From: Caprimulgus europaeus
Taxonomy: Eukaryota > Chordata > Aves > Caprimulgiformes > Caprimulgidae
Assembly: GCA_907165065.1 (NCBI GenBank)
Contig: OU015532.1
Location: 39,040,339-39,104,338, forward strand
Direction: 5' to 3'
DNA: 64,000 nucleotides
Each line of letters begins with the position of its first letter. The first letter of the stretch is position 1. A model generated the notes under the pieces. That model was not told the DNA's origin, ran no database searches, and worked only from the letters and a program-made list of their open reading frames with translations. Both the position numbers and the translations under genes were made by a program. This document shows, in pieces, positions 38,901-53,900 of the stretch.

Positions 38901-41900
38901 TGTACCGCCTGGACACCTTCCTGTGTGATCTCATGTAGGTGTTCCTGCTCTGGCAGGGGGTTGAACTGGATGATCTTTTGAGGCCACTTCCAATACCTGA
39001 CATTCTGTGATTCTGTGATTTTTTTTTTTTTTAGTCCTTGTGATTTAATGTGGACAAGTTTGGTGGCTCAGAGATAAGCTTGATACGCTTGGAAGAGTTT
39101 GCATAGACAGCTCACTGCAGTTAGTTTAAATTCCAGGCGAGAGTTTGTTTTGAGAATTAGAAGTACTTTATTTGGCTGAGAAATGTCATTATTCCTTACA
39201 AGCAATCTGTAAAAACAAATCAGGACTTCAGAAACTGGGTTGTGTTCCTAGCGTGTGCCGGAATTTTCCTCCCACACTTGCCTCTCTTAATTTACTCCCC
39301 TGCATCCAGATTTTTCCAGCCAACTTTCTATGGTTTCCAATAGATTAATAAAGGGAAAATTCTGATCTTTCAACTGACTTAACATTTCTACCATCTTCAT
39401 GATGCCATGTTGCTGCTTGATGAGATAATTTGCATTATGCTGTCCATCATGCTTTGAGCTGTGGTATTGCTGTTCAGCATTGCTGATTTGACTGGTTCCT
39501 TTGCTCTGAACAGATTGTCTCCCGGTTCTGATGTCTACGTCACAGTTTCATCCATTGCCTTAGCGAGATCACAGCAGTGCCGTAATTCTCCAAGCAACTT
39601 ATCATCCTCAAGTGAGACTGTCTCTGGTGGGGGCACATACAGACAAAAGTCTATGCCAGAAGGGTAGGCACCAGACTTTTTAATTTTTATTTTTTTTTAA
39701 AGCAGGTTTTTTTGTTCTCTGTTCCATTTGTTGTAATGTATATTAAATTAGAGGAATGCTTACCCAGCCTTCTGTCAGCTGTTGTTTACACATATTAAAA
39801 TATATTTGTTTTCAAATATCACTGTTATGCTTCTTGAAAAAGTGAGTTTTTAAAATCCCTTGTTTACACCTTTTCCCTTTGCAACCTGACCTCTCTCTCT
39901 GATCCTAATCTACAACTGTGCAAGTTACTATGCAAAGGTCACCTTTTGTATTTAAAAATCTTGATTAAAAGTACTGGTTTCCTTTTGCAAATTGATTCAT
40001 TTCACAGGTTTAGATTCTAAAATAAAAAAGCAATAGATTTGAGACTTTACAGTCTGTGCTAATAGTTGAAGCAAAGTGCAACTTAGTGGAACTAAGACTT
40101 CAGATGTGTAGGCACGAAAGTGCTAATTAATCCAAACTACCATCTTCTACACATATTCACAGTCATCCTGTTTTAAGGCACTCTCTGCCAACTTTCCAGA
40201 AATCTTCAAACTCTCTGAAGTGATCCAGTGTTACCCTAAGGGGCCACTTGCAGGGAAAAGAATTAAATCTGTATCATTTTCAGAGAGCACTGAAAGGAAC
40301 AACAAATGAAGCATCTCCAAGTAGGGAAAAAATAATTGTCGGCAGGAGAGTTATCACATTGCAGTCACTTCCCATAGAGAAGATAAGGGGGCGAAAGTGC
40401 TGATAGCGTAGACTGCAAAGCTTCCTTATGAAGTAGTCTTCAGTATGTTGTAGGTTATTGTGTGTAATTCATTCTGGTTTGGGTCTTTCATAAAACAGAA
40501 GTATCTTTTTCTCTATGTTAAAAATCTATTATGAGTAAGAATTAATACCATTGTCAAGAAATGCTTAGCACAAGGCACTATCTTTTGCCTGTGGAGGTGC
40601 CTCTGAGGGGACACTGCTCTTTGTCAGTCCAGAGAATGCTGTTCTGAGCATGTATTTGAACACGTGCCACTTCTTGCTCCAGAGCACTGAAGATTTTTCT
40701 TCCCTAACTTTCTCCTTTGTTCAGTTTGAGGTTTTCTGAAGAGACTCTCTCTTCTCTGCTGTTGCACCTTCTTGAAGGCTTTGATTCATGAGACTATCCA
40801 GGCCTGTTCAGGTCATTATTTAAGTTTGTGCTTAAGTCCTACTGACACTAGGAGATTCACTCTAAATCCAATAAACTTTGCTGTAAGGAAACTAAACAGA
40901 AGTGTGTCCTGAGCTTGTCAGCTGGTAAGAGCGTATACTGCATACTTGCTGGCTTGCTTGTGCTAACAGCACTTAGGTGTTGCCTTGAATTCTGAAGAGC
41001 AGCTTGTGCTCCCCGTGTCTTGTCTGCTCTTTTCCAACTACGTCATTTGCTCTACAAAAAAGGCATTGCTGCCATACGTCTTTAGACCATCACAACCATA
41101 ACTGCTTGAGTAGGAAGGGATTTTCAGACACTCCAGGGTTTGAATTGGCCTCAGACCACACCAGCACCCATCCCTACCCTTTTCCATGTTTTAATTTAAT
41201 TATACACATATGTTCATGGCAGCGTTCTTTGAGCATTTTGCAAGTTCAGCAGAGACATGTCCTAGAAGCCTTGCATATATGGTCTTTTGGGTTTTGAAGT
41301 TTTAATTCAGTGCAAGGAAACACCATTTAAATAGAATAATTAAAGAAATAATACATGAGCTTTGCATGTTGCTTATTGTATGCTTTTTTTAAAAAAAGAA
41401 AAATTACTTATTAAACTCAAATTATTTTACTATTGTGTCCTATTCTTTTAGGAAAAACACTTTGCCTCCCATACTGTCCTTGTGCACATGAATCATATTT
41501 ACTGAGGACTTTCCAAACATTTCCTACCAAGCTAAATGGAAAGGACAAAAAATGTAGTTATGAAGGAAACTTTCCATTGCCTCAGTAAATAAAGTAATGT
41601 CTGTCACATTACTAAAAATCATTGCAAGTCCATGTGCATCTTCTGCTGAGATGTGTCTGAGACACTAGATTCAGGGCAGCTCTGTAGTGATGTTCTATGT
41701 ACCAGGTAGAGCTTGTCAGCAATTAACCCATATATGTTTTTAAAACAGGGGAGAGATATTGATTGTAGCATTCAGTTGTTAAGATGCTGGAGAGAAGGAT
41801 GGGCTGGAGTAGGTACCTAGCTGAGGGGGCACCATGTCCCAAAGGTAATATTCCCAAGGTGAGGCTCCAGTGGCTTGAAGTGTTGCAGTCCCTGAGATTT

Positions 41901-44900
41901 CCCAGTGAAGGAAGTCTCAGCTGCATAATTTCTGTATACATTTCTTTCTTGTTGCATGATATGACAGATTTGGAAAGTTTGTGAAACTTAAATGACTGGA
42001 AGCATGAGTGTGAGTCCAGCCTCTGTCTGACATTGGTAAGAACAATAACTGCTGCCTCTTCTAGATTATTGGTCCATATCCTGAGCTGGGTATAGGCAAA
42101 AACTTCACTGCCTTCAGTACTGTCTAGATTGGTCTTGAGGTGTATATGTGTGTTTCATGTACTTATCCTGTGTTTACTTGAAGGTATGTATCTGTAATAA
42201 ATGATTGTAGAATGAAAAATGAAATTCAGAAAAAAGATCCCATATAATAAAATACGACAAATGCAAAATTGGCTACTTTTAGACATATGAACATTATGGA
42301 CTTTAGGTGAGAAGGCAATGCATAGAAAGTAAAATATTGATGCAGCACAACTTCATCACACCAAGGTTTCTTGATGTTTTGGGCTTTTTCTTTTAGATAA
42401 CAATTTCTAATTATTTTGTCATGAAAAGATATTCTTCCCAAAATACTTTACAAGTCTTAAAGGTCTGAAAATTGCCTCAAATTAGTGTTTAAAGAATCAA
42501 TCAGCTTTTGAAATGTTGTTTTTAGCCTTTTTATGCATCTGTTGAATTGGTATTGAATTCGTCATGTTTAATTTGGGTATTTGATTAAGTGAAATCCTAG
42601 CTAGTCTGTGCAAATAGAAGAGGAAAAGCATTACTCACTTAATGCAAACTCAGCTTAAATTGTTTGTATTCAGAAGGCAGATATATCCAGGTTTTCTTCA
42701 CGTTTTTATTCATTAAAACTTATGTTGGCTCTGCCAGGGAGCAGTGAACAAAAGGTAAGTAGGGTCATGTTTGGGTAAAAATTCAGAAGGCCCAGATTTC
42801 AAAATGTGCCATTTTGGAGCTGTGCTGCATGTACAAGCATGTTCCAGCTGCTTGTCTTTGAGGATTGGAGTGGGATTTTGTTGTTCCGAGTCTTACAACG
42901 TTTCTTTGGTGGTTTCATTTAAGTTGGAAAGTACATGAAGTTTCAGATTTGGTAACCACATTGAGCTTGAGTATTTTATTTTCTGTTATTATATTACACT
43001 AGAGAAAACTAGAAAAACTAGCAAAACTCCTTGATTTACAGAGAATATATCAACTTGTTGTAATTACTTTGGGTGTTACTCTATATATGTGTATTTTGGG
43101 GACTTTTTTTTTTTTTTCCTTCAGTAAATGTCTGACAAAAAAAAATCAGAAATGCCTTATTCTTGACAAATTCTTAATGATTGATCTGCTAATTCTGAAC
43201 CCAACTATAATTCTTAGAGATTTGAGTGATTTATATGTAATATAGAATCATAGATTTAATTCTTACAGGCTTTTATGCATACAAGGCATGTGGACTTCAG
43301 TACGGCCCAGAGGCACTGTGTGTCTCCTTTATCTTTAGACTGTTCTTCTTGAGTTTACTGTATCTTCATTGAGCTTTCCAAAATCCATCTGACTAATCTA
43401 TCGGGGTTTACAAGCAAAGTCCATTGAAAACAGTTTTCCTTTTGCTCTGTATGCTTTCTGCTACAGCAATAGGTATATGTATCTCGCTGCTTTCTTACAG
43501 CTATGTTTAGTTTAGTCCACTCAAATTATTTCACGATCAAATAACTTAAGAATATACAGAATTTATAACCCCCAGGTTTTGGGAATCCATAAACAATACA
43601 GTCAACTTCATGAAGGCTTAATTAAAATACTTGGCAGTGTAATATTGTTCCAAATGAATCTGTGTTGTTTGCAGATACATCTGCAACACCTAGGTATGAC
43701 CTTACTAGTCTTTTGCCTAGAACCCAGGAAAGTGTCTGAGATCCATGGGATTGCCCCAGCAAACTTTCTGATACAGACTTTGACTAGTTTGAGGTAGTGC
43801 TTTCTCAGTTAAAAGGACTGATCCTTGGTATCTTTTCCTGATAAACACACCTCCATTACCTGTTGTGACGTTTATCCAAACTTTTAAATTCTACCCATTG
43901 TGGTCAATTTTCTGTAGCCATGTAACAGTCTGGTCACCCTTCCATGTGAACATCTATGTAAATGAAAACTAATAATTTTATTTCTGGATGTTTTGGTCTG
44001 TTTTTTTTTTTTTTTAATTGTATGTACTGTAAACAGATGTTCTTGATCAAATATGCTCAATAAATTAATGTGTACTGTAATCTTGCTTACTAAAGATGTT
44101 AAATGGGTCCTGAGAGCTGCCACAAAATTAAATGGAAAAGCATTATAAATTCTTCAAGCAGTTGTGCTATGCATTGCTCTGCCCTGTTGTTTGACACTAG
44201 CTTATTAAAAGTGCTCTTTTTCCTCTTATGTGAGATTTATGCATACTTAAAATCGTTATCTCCTTTGTCTTTTGGGGTGTTACAACAGGTTTGGAGTTAG
44301 CCGTAGATCCCCCGCTTCCATTGACAGGCAGAACACACAATCAGATACGGGTGGTAGCGGCAAATCCACACCCAGCTGGCAAAGAAGTGAGGATAGTATC
44401 GTGGACCAGATGGGTAGGTAATTAATGCTTTACAATGAGCAAGTTATGCTAACCACAAGGTGACTTTGGCAATGCCTCTCCTCTTCAGCACTGTGTTTTC
44501 AGAGTCTTTGAAATTTAACCTTGTTCATCAGGATGAATGATTAGGTCTGGAGCATATACTAGCTTCTGCAGTCTGTGTCCTTGAGACCTATAAGTATCAC
44601 CTGAGGAAGAACTGATTTCAGTTCTTCATTTGACTGTGGGACTAAATCTACCTTAATGCTCCTACCCTGAAACACTTTGTCCTTTTAGAAGCAGTTGGGT
44701 TGACACGCTTAGTAATTTATCTTACTACGAAGGACTTGTTTGACCTCACCTACTCTCCTGAGTGGCTTGCCTTAGTTTAATTTTTGCTTAGTTGGTCTAA
44801 AGTGCTTGTGATGCTCCCTTTCAAATGGTGCTATGTAAATGCAAATTGATTGTTTGATCATTGAAGCTATAAAAATACTATGTGCAAAATGGAAAAAAAT

Positions 44901-47900
44901 GCAATTAAAGTTTAAATAGTGAAGTAAATCTATAGCTTGGTAATCCCTTTCCACCAGTGTATACATTTTCACTGCACTTGGCAATTACGCTGTCGGCTGA
45001 GGGAACACATTAACTGTATAAAAAAGCTGGGTGTTGGGAATTTGCATTGTTAAGCCTTCATTTGAAGTGTTTGCACATAGACCTTTTGCTATAGCTACGG
45101 CTTGACTTGGGTGGATACCAATGAGATTGACACCAAAGCAAGTCTCCTGTCTACAAACACCATTGATCCAACTTGATGACCATGGTCAAGATTGCTAGAT
45201 TGTTTTTTTTCCCAACTTTGTTACCACAGATTAAGCAATTCCGTACTTTTTCTGTTGCACATATAGATCATCATTTTACTGCACCACAGCTTTTATTCTG
45301 TATAAATGAACTAGCGTTGAACACAGAACAAGGCTCAGTGAAATCAGCAGGAACTTGTTAAGGCAAATACCAACCTCAAGTTCTGGAGATGTACTTTGTT
45401 CACATACCTTCACAATCTCAGTGAGCTGTGCCTTGTTATTGAAGACATCTGTCAGTTCCTCCCTCACAACTCCCCCCCGTACATCTCAGTAAAAAACTGT
45501 GATTATACTGATCTGCCGTTCTCATTTTGACAAAACGAGTTTTAATCACATATGCTTTGATACCGTTGTGATGGTAACGACACACGTAAAACAGATCTTT
45601 TGCTCAGCATTGCTTTTGCAGACCAACAGGTGGGTGTTGATGCTGGCACTGAGTGGAGCTTGCCAGCAAGTTCTGTTGTACAATGTTAGGTGTCACTGTA
45701 TTACCAAAAGAAAGAAATGAGGGAAAAAAAACACCAAAAAAACCCAAAAAAACAGGAAAAATTGTATGGTAGAAGAGATGGCTTCAGCATTTGGCAAAGG
45801 CTGAGAAAGGCCTGCTGATATATAATCCTTGTATTTTATTTTTTGTGTATTGTCCTGCATTCATAGAGTCACAGTTGGAAGCTGCATCTCTGACTGGAGA
45901 CTTTATTGCCAGTCTGGTGAATCTAGCTGAAAGTTTGGTTCTATGCCAAATAAGCACATTTCCACTTGGGATAATCTGTCTTGAGGTAAATAAGGCATTA
46001 GGTGCAGTGAATCCACACACTCACTCCATCCTGTCCCATTCTTAGCTACAGAAGATCTTTGTTCTTTGTGCTCCAATGCTGCTTGCTGCCATTTGCCAGG
46101 GGAATCAAGTTTGATTTTTTAATTATTTTTTTTTTACAATATTTTTCAAAAATTTTTTTTTTTTTTTAAAAGCTAGTAATACTGCACATCAAGATAAACA
46201 AACTGTAGCTGTGTTGAGGAAAGCAGTGTTAAATACTATGGATATTCTTAAGTACTTAATATTCACAAGCACATATTCTCCTTTAAAGCATTTTTAGAAG
46301 TGCAGAATATTGCATAACCACAGGATTGAAGATACATGTGAAAAGTCACAACTGAGAGAGATTCTTTTAAAATACTGACCTTGGACTCTGAGAAGGCAAT
46401 TTCCTACCTGATGGGCTGTGTCTGAACACCCTCTGTAGTTATCTCCGGAGAAAAAAGTTTAATTGGCAGAATGTCCATGTAAGATGAGTAATTTGAATTC
46501 CATCCACTTTTGTCAGGTTTAGTTTAATAAGGATTCCTTTTGTGCATCTATTCAGTTTCCACATTCACAGCCATCAATTTTTAAGGGAATATTGTGTTTT
46601 TAACAGATTTCTGCTATCTCTTCAGTTAGAAAATGTTTATTTAACTCACCTTACCTTTGACAAGAAATATGTGTAGTAGTTGTACTGGAGAAAATGTGTT
46701 TGTTTAAGTGACTTTTGCTATTGTCCTGCCTTGCATAGAACACATTTTTAGGGAATGTGGGTCTTCAGGTTTTTTAATCTCTTGTCCACAGACAGTGTGC
46801 GTATGGAGAGACAATGTCAATACACCGAGAATGAATATTCTACTGTTTTAATGCTCTGATACAGTGCTCTTGGACAATGGGAGCATGATACCATTCAGGT
46901 TGTTCTAATAAATACCAGGATGGTGACTGCTGGTTTTTCATGAAATCTTGCTGGTTTACAGCAGGCAGGAATGAGCCCTCACTGGCTAACCTGTGTTTTG
47001 TCCAAATACATATTTTTTATTTGGAATTAATCTTGTGTCCAGAGTTTGGCCAATTGGAGTTGGAAAAATTGCGGTGTAGAATTAGGTTCCGCGTTCTCTT
47101 AGCTTGTTGCCTTGCTTGCGCTGTTCAGTGTGTCGTTGTGTGCTGTGTTGCAGAACCCACCTGTCACCTCCCAGCAGTATCAAAAGTGCTCCCGACCTTC
47201 AGAGAAAGCCCCAGTGGAAGACTGATGAGACAGGATCCTGTGGTTCATTTGTCTCCAAATAAGCAGGGTCATGTAAGTTATCATTAAAAAGGAATTATTT
47301 AATGTTTTGCTTTTGTTCCACAAGCTCTTGATACCAAAAGTGTTGTTCAGAGTTATATTTAGAGTGTCAGTTAAAAAATTAAAGAAAAAATTTCTCAAGC
47401 CTGGTTCCTTACTAGAAGATGGATGAGGCAGCAGAACAGACCTGTTGTTTCCTGAATCCTACAGAAGCTAATCACAGATTACAGAAATATTTATTAGTTA
47501 ATAAAGATTTGTTTGCAGTTGAACAACTTCTTGTCTGCTATCTTGTGGTAGGTGGAGGATTTGTGGGAGCTTGCAGAGTTCTTCCTAGGCCTCACATGTG
47601 AGACTTAAAGTTGACTAATATATTTTATAATGCAACATTCAGGAAACTGCTTCTTTGAAACAGAAGGGTGATCTTGCTTTTGATTTTGTATTTTCTCCAC
47701 TTTTTTCATCGAGTATAACTATTATTTCCTTTCCATAACCTGCCTTGAAAATTGTTGGGATACTTTATCTGAAAGGTCTACTGGAATCCTGCTGAAAAAA
47801 TAATTCTTGTTTTATTTGCATTTAGTCTAAATGGTAAATTCTGCCTTTCTATCTCTGCAGAGTTTGCTATATTAGCACCATTTGGAGACTATCACTTCCT

Positions 47901-50900
47901 GGTTTACATACAGAGACAGATAAAAGCAGTAATATTTATAAATTTAAAATGTCTTAAATTATTTAAGTCACTAGACTCAAAAAAAACCCACCCTTTAAAC
48001 TTTAAATTACCCAATAAGTCTTGTCACTTAGTTTTTTATTTATTTGTACAATCAGCTGAAATAGAGTTGTGTTGCATGATTATACTGAAATATATAGTTG
48101 TATTTATTTAGGTGTGACAAAGTCTTTAACTGGTTCCTATTATTTCCTCCTGTTTATCAGAATTATATTTTCCTCTTAGGTTATTCATTCATAACAACAC
48201 ATCTTTACTAGTTAAAAAAAATGGAAACCACACACACACCCCCAAAAAACCTACAAAAAAACCCAAAACCAACAACAACACACCTGTCTTCATATTCTTA
48301 GGAGCACAAACTAGTTTTTAGGTTTAGATTGTCTTGTTTTCCATTAGATGTATTTGACTGTATGAGGACATAATCCATAACTCACTAGCTTGCGTGCAAA
48401 GTGTAGCAAGTGGTGCTTGCATTCTTCTCATTTAATCATTGTTAAAGTAAATCTTTATTATGAGACAGATGGATGGGGGGAGTGCTGCAGTTCCTAATGA
48501 AGAGCAGTAACTTTAACTGGAGATAACTAGGAGTCCAGATCAACTTAATACTCCTTCTGTTTTTCTGTCAATTCTTGCTTTATTATAATGAGAAATATGG
48601 ATGCTGACATTTCTTGCTCTCCTTCATTCTCTATTTTCCCTCTTTTCCAGTTAAAACAGAAACAATATCTGATCTTTTATATTTGGCTGGGATCTCTGCC
48701 TATGCCTGTTTGGTAAAATTCCAGGGACAGACACATAGGAAAAGTGGTTCTGAGTCTCCTTTCCATCTCTCCCCTTATTCCTGGGCCATCTAGTCACCAA
48801 ACATGTCCATTGCCAACTGAAAAACTACATCAGTTCTGATTATAAAGATTATCAGAATGTAGATAAAATCTGTAGATGGAAAATAAAATCAAGGAATTCA
48901 GATGGATATAAATATCCCAAAGGTATGTGAGCTACTAAGCAATGATGAGTCTATGGCAAGGAATTCTTCATGTAATGGGATATTCCACCAATGCCCACTA
49001 TGGAATTGAGGGCATTCAGTTTCTCCAGAACAGCTGGCTATAACCAAGGACAAAACACGTGCCAGACACTGGCATGCCCTGATTTCAAAGCCTTGCATTA
49101 AAGCATCCTTTCTTGTAATTTTGCAGTTTGGAAAACAGTTTCAGATTAGTTAAATGGCATTTCAGTGGTCATTTGCAAAGGACACTCCTGCTGAGGAGGA
49201 AATATACCCTACTACAAGAGGTAGGAAGAGCAGTGGTTATTTTGCCCTACTTTAACCTTTTGATAGGCAATTGGATTATTAAAGTATATAATATTTTTAA
49301 TTATAATAGTTCTAAAACAAGTCAAAAGTCTGCACAACTCGGCCAATTTCATTGAACTGGGCTGAGCAGAACTGTAGGAAGGAAACAGTGTAAAGTATTT
49401 TGGGACAAAATACAAACAACTCTGTCTGTCCCTGAATAGTTAAGACATGACTTCCAAATCTGTATGAAAGCTTTTTATGTGCACCCAGAACAGAGCACGT
49501 GCACTGCGTTGGAGTGAAACTTCTAGAGGTTATTAGTCTCCTCACTATGCGATATCTCAAGGTAGAAGAGCACCTATTTGTGCAGTGGTGACTTTTGTAA
49601 CTGTTTATTTCCTCCTCCTCTTTATTGCAGTAATTCTGAAATAAACCTGCAAGTGTGGTGGTGTTTTTGTTTTTGGTTTTTTTGGATTGTTGTTTCTTCT
49701 GTAGTCTGACAGCCACTACTCCAGCCATTCCAGCAGCAATACTCTCTCCAGCAATGCATCCAGTGCTCACAGTGATGAGAAATGGTACGACAGTGGAGAG
49801 CGCACCGAATCGGAGCTAAACAGCTACAACTACCTTCAAGGGACTTCAGCTGATAGTGGCATAGATACCACTTCCTACGGACCCAGCCATGGCAGCACGG
49901 CCTCCCTGGGAGCAGCAACGTCTCCCCGTACAGGGCTAACAAAGGAGAAGGTGGCACCACTGTGGCACAGCTCCAGTGAAGTGGTCTCCATGGCAGACAG
50001 GACGTTGGAAAAAGAGAGCCACATGGACCGAAAGACTGAGTCTTCACTGAGCCTGGATATTCACAGCAAGAGTCAGCCAGCCTCCAATCCTCTAACGAGG
50101 GAGAACAGTGCTTATAGTCTTAGTGATGCTGTCTCACATACAAGGTAATTTTTACCTCTCATGAGATTGACCCCTCCTCACTCATTTTCCCCTTCTCACT
50201 CACTAGCCTATCAAAAGTGAGCAGTGGATGTTGAAGAAAGGTTTCTACTTGTGTTAACCAGTATTTTGAAAGATCTCACAGTGCAGAATGCTTGAAAGCT
50301 TAAGACCATCTTTAGTCTTTGCATCTGCTACTGCTTGTAAGACTAAAGAATGTCTTTGAGAGCACATTCCATACTGCTGCTACTAAATTAACATTAGACA
50401 GACACGTGTCTGATGCGTTTCATAAGGAATATCTTGCAAGAACTATAGTTCCTGTATGAATCAGAAAGATCAGTCCATTTTATTAATGCACATAATATTT
50501 AATATATCACAAGTATGCATTTCAGAGGTTTTGCAGTTTTTTCCCCACTCTTTTTGTTTAGAAATCTGCTTGCAGTCGCTATGATCAAGATGGAGCAAGT
50601 TGCTTGGGAGTGCTAGCATGTAGATTTTAATCTCATTATGCTGCAGGCTTGTGGGTATGAGACACTACAGTCACCTTCCCTTCCTCCCTCAGCTTTGCCA
50701 CTTAAAAATTGGGAATATCAAGTACATGTACGTGAACACCTCAGATGGAAGATACCCATTTTACAAGTTAAACAGAGCTGCTAGAGGCAGAAAATATTTT
50801 AGGCCATTTTCCTAACCCATTTCCCAAGAAGTATTCAGTGCACTTTTTGAAAAATACTCATACTATGTGATACTAGCAACAAGAAAAAAACACAGCTCTT

Positions 50901-53900
50901 TCAAGGAAGATGTGAGATCATAATTTGTTGGCCCTGTAGAGCCTGACTCTTATATTTTTATTCTTAAGGCACATCTGTTTTGAGTGTGCAGCTAAAATAC
51001 CTACAGGCTGAAAGTCTGAAGCAGTTTTGCTAATTGTTTTGAGCAAAGCTACATTTATGCAAGACTAGATTTTTATCAGACAGTTTAACAACTCCCTGTA
51101 CAGTAGCTGCAAATAGTGGTTGTCATAGGGACTATAATGTAGTGAACGGTCTCCATGCACTTTGTAATGATAATTTTGACTAAGTAATCAATTAATAGAG
51201 GTCCTGCTCTGGTTTTCTGCCTCTCTTGGTTGGCTGTTTTTAGCACTAAAGCTCATACTCAGTTTGTATAAATCCTACCCAGGTCTTTGAGACTGGTGTT
51301 TCTGGTAGCTCAGTGTGCATGAAGAACTTGAGCAAGTCTGTAGAAAACACTGTGCAGAGGGATTTACTGAGATTTTGGGTAATGTTAGGCTGTGCCCCTT
51401 TTTTGAAGGTAAAAATCTATATGGTGGTCATCTACAGTTTTATCCCTTTTATTTTAAGAAGCATGTTTATATGCATTTTTTTAACATTAATTTGAATTTA
51501 CCATGTGCTCTGCAGGACTTGTTTGAATGTAACTAGCAGTAGCATTAAATGTGAGATTCTTATAAAAAATGCTGATTGTAATAAAGATGGCAGTAGCATT
51601 TTTATTTTAAGCCATTTTTTCAGAAGCAACTCAAAGAAGCCTGGAATACTTACATGTAGCTCCTGGAAGCTTTATTGTAAAGGTGGGCCTAATCAGTATG
51701 GCATCTTTTTACATCTGAGGTTCTGGATTTCCTCTTCTCTGAGCACCAAATAGGGTTTGTTCAGTAGAAAAACTAAGAAAATTAAATACAAAGTTACATA
51801 CCTTCCCAGGACAGGCATACCCTGACAGGTCTCATCTTTTTGTCTTCTGTGGATGTACTTTGCAACTTGATTGCAAACTTAAGTCTGGGATGTAGTCTTA
51901 TTAATTATATGATAGCATTGTGTCTCCAGACCTGGTGTTTTCTCTGGTTGATTTGGATTAATTTATGTGGCATTTCTCTAATGATACTGAAATTATTCTC
52001 TACATGGTTTCTCGGGGCTGTTACTGAAATTTCCAGACCAAGCTTCCATAAGCTTTATGCTAAAGAAAACAGTTGGTTGGGTTTTTTCCAGTTTCATTTA
52101 AAAAACAGGTATTAAAAATGCAGCTCTTTGCAAAGAGGACTAGTAGCAATTTGTAGAACACATGGGGCATGATACTCAAGAAATACTACAATCCTTGCAC
52201 CCATATCACTTATTTTGGTGGAGAAAAAACCAGACTGGCATGCATTCCTTCTTTGTTTCTCATTTTTGAAAACTAGAAAATGTTTGATGCCTCACAATAA
52301 AGCACAATAAGGCAGAGTCTGGCCTAAAAAGCTTTCATTTGTTTCTGACGACATCCTGAGTCGATGCTTCCAGCTCTCCCATAGAGCTCGCTCTATGGAG
52401 GCACAACAGCCTGGAGCTGGAGGCTTCTTAAACTGACATTTCCAAAATGTAACCACAGCTGCATGCTTCAGGGAGGTGAAGGAGGGGACACAAAGGATGG
52501 CTCTTAACAGGCTACTTTCCGTGAGAAATGAACAGCTTAATTGGTATGTTTCTCTATCAGTTTCTAATTCTTTTTATCCTTTGTTCACTTCTCACTTTTT
52601 TACCTTTTGCCTGTGGATGCCAGAGTGTCCTTAGAGTTGAGTTTCTGAGCAAGAAGTAAAGGAATTCATCCCTAAAAAGAACATGGTGACAAAAGAGAAG
52701 AAAATAACCACAAATTAGAGTGTTTGTGTCTGTAGAAGACAGGAGCGATAATTAGTGTTCAGATCATTTGATGGTGCATAAAAGAACTTGTACCTGAGAA
52801 TTGATGGCAAAATGTAAATTACAGTGATTAACTTTTACAGCAGAGCTTCTGGCTGGGTTTTATTTTTCTTCTCCGCCCCCATTCCCAAAGTCCTTGCTGA
52901 TGATTGTGCAGATTTCTCATAGCATCCCAGGAGAATAGCATTATGTAGGCCAGTAATTCTACAGAACCATTATAGCTGAATGTATTAAATGAAGCCATAT
53001 GTGCTGGTGGCATGAATTCTCTAGGGAAAAAAAATAAAATCAAACTTTCATTTCCACCTAGACTATGCAGTTTCCTATGGTCCTCTTACCAAAACTAAAA
53101 GGAAAATCATTACTATTTCTAATCAAGTGTCTTTTTTCATTACTTCTAATAATTTTAAGGTACTTAAAATATTATTTTATGATTGTGGACTACTTTTATG
53201 AGTGGCTCATCTGCAATTCTTGTGGATTGTCATGTAGTATTTGAATTCTTCCTTAATTTAATCCTTCATGTCTCAATAATTGAGGTGGGAGATGGGGGAC
53301 CAACAGTGGCTGTCTGTGTCCTGAAAATATGAGAACTGAATTTCTTCCAGTTGTAATCAAGCTGGTCCAGGTGTCTGTTACAGTATGAGTAATTCTCTGC
53401 ATGCTTCCTGGTGTCAAATGTTGTAATAACTTCCCATCACTACCATAGTGCTGCAGTTCCAATTTAGTTTTTCTAGAGTTTATCCAAAGCCTTTTGCTCT
53501 CCAAATACGCTCTCTGTTGACATACTGGACATCATTTTTACTGCCTTTGTGTCGTAATATTAAGGATCAACACTACCAGCCTGTCTAGGAGTTGTTACTG
53601 GTTTTTATCAAGGACTGTTTTCTCAGAACTAGCACTTCCTCGGGAAGTACCCGATGGATTAAAGAATTCTGAAATGTGATCACAATTTCTCTATTCCTAC
53701 ACTGAAGCAAAAGATTTCTCGGATTCTTGAGTGTCTTTAGAACAAGGTAAAAATGTAAAAAATTAAAAAAAAAAAAAATAGCCCCATAGGTTTCTTTTAA
53801 AGGTGTGAGTCTCCCCCATATCTTGGCAGTTTAATTTTGCAGTGGTAATGCCTCACAGATGGGCTGGCTTACTCAGGATGTGTAGAGGTTTTCTTTCAGT

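Larger units (their letters stand above)
27694..39513 (+). other. SIPA1L1: Intron 8 (longest, repeat-rich)
   Basis: An 11.8-kb intron. It holds a GC-rich hAT-like insert with microsatellite (29567-29986), a head-to-head CR1 pair (30630-31748 and 32464-33600), an ancient CR1 relic (about 34930-35130) and a third CR1 (38346-39019). The stretches 27.7-29.5, 33.6-34.9 and 35.1-38.3 kb show nothing recognised. Confidence 0.85.

Noticed and set aside
39019-39032. T-run read as a poly(A) tail of a retrocopy
   Set aside because: It directly follows an intact CR1 3' terminus on the sense strand; CR1 ends in ATTCT-type repeats, not poly(A), and no gene-derived sequence is attached.
49312-50047. Two minus-strand open frames (152 and 141 codons)
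   Set aside because: They overlap the Ser-rich SIPA1L1 exon L in antisense. Their composition follows from the exon's codons and they match no family.
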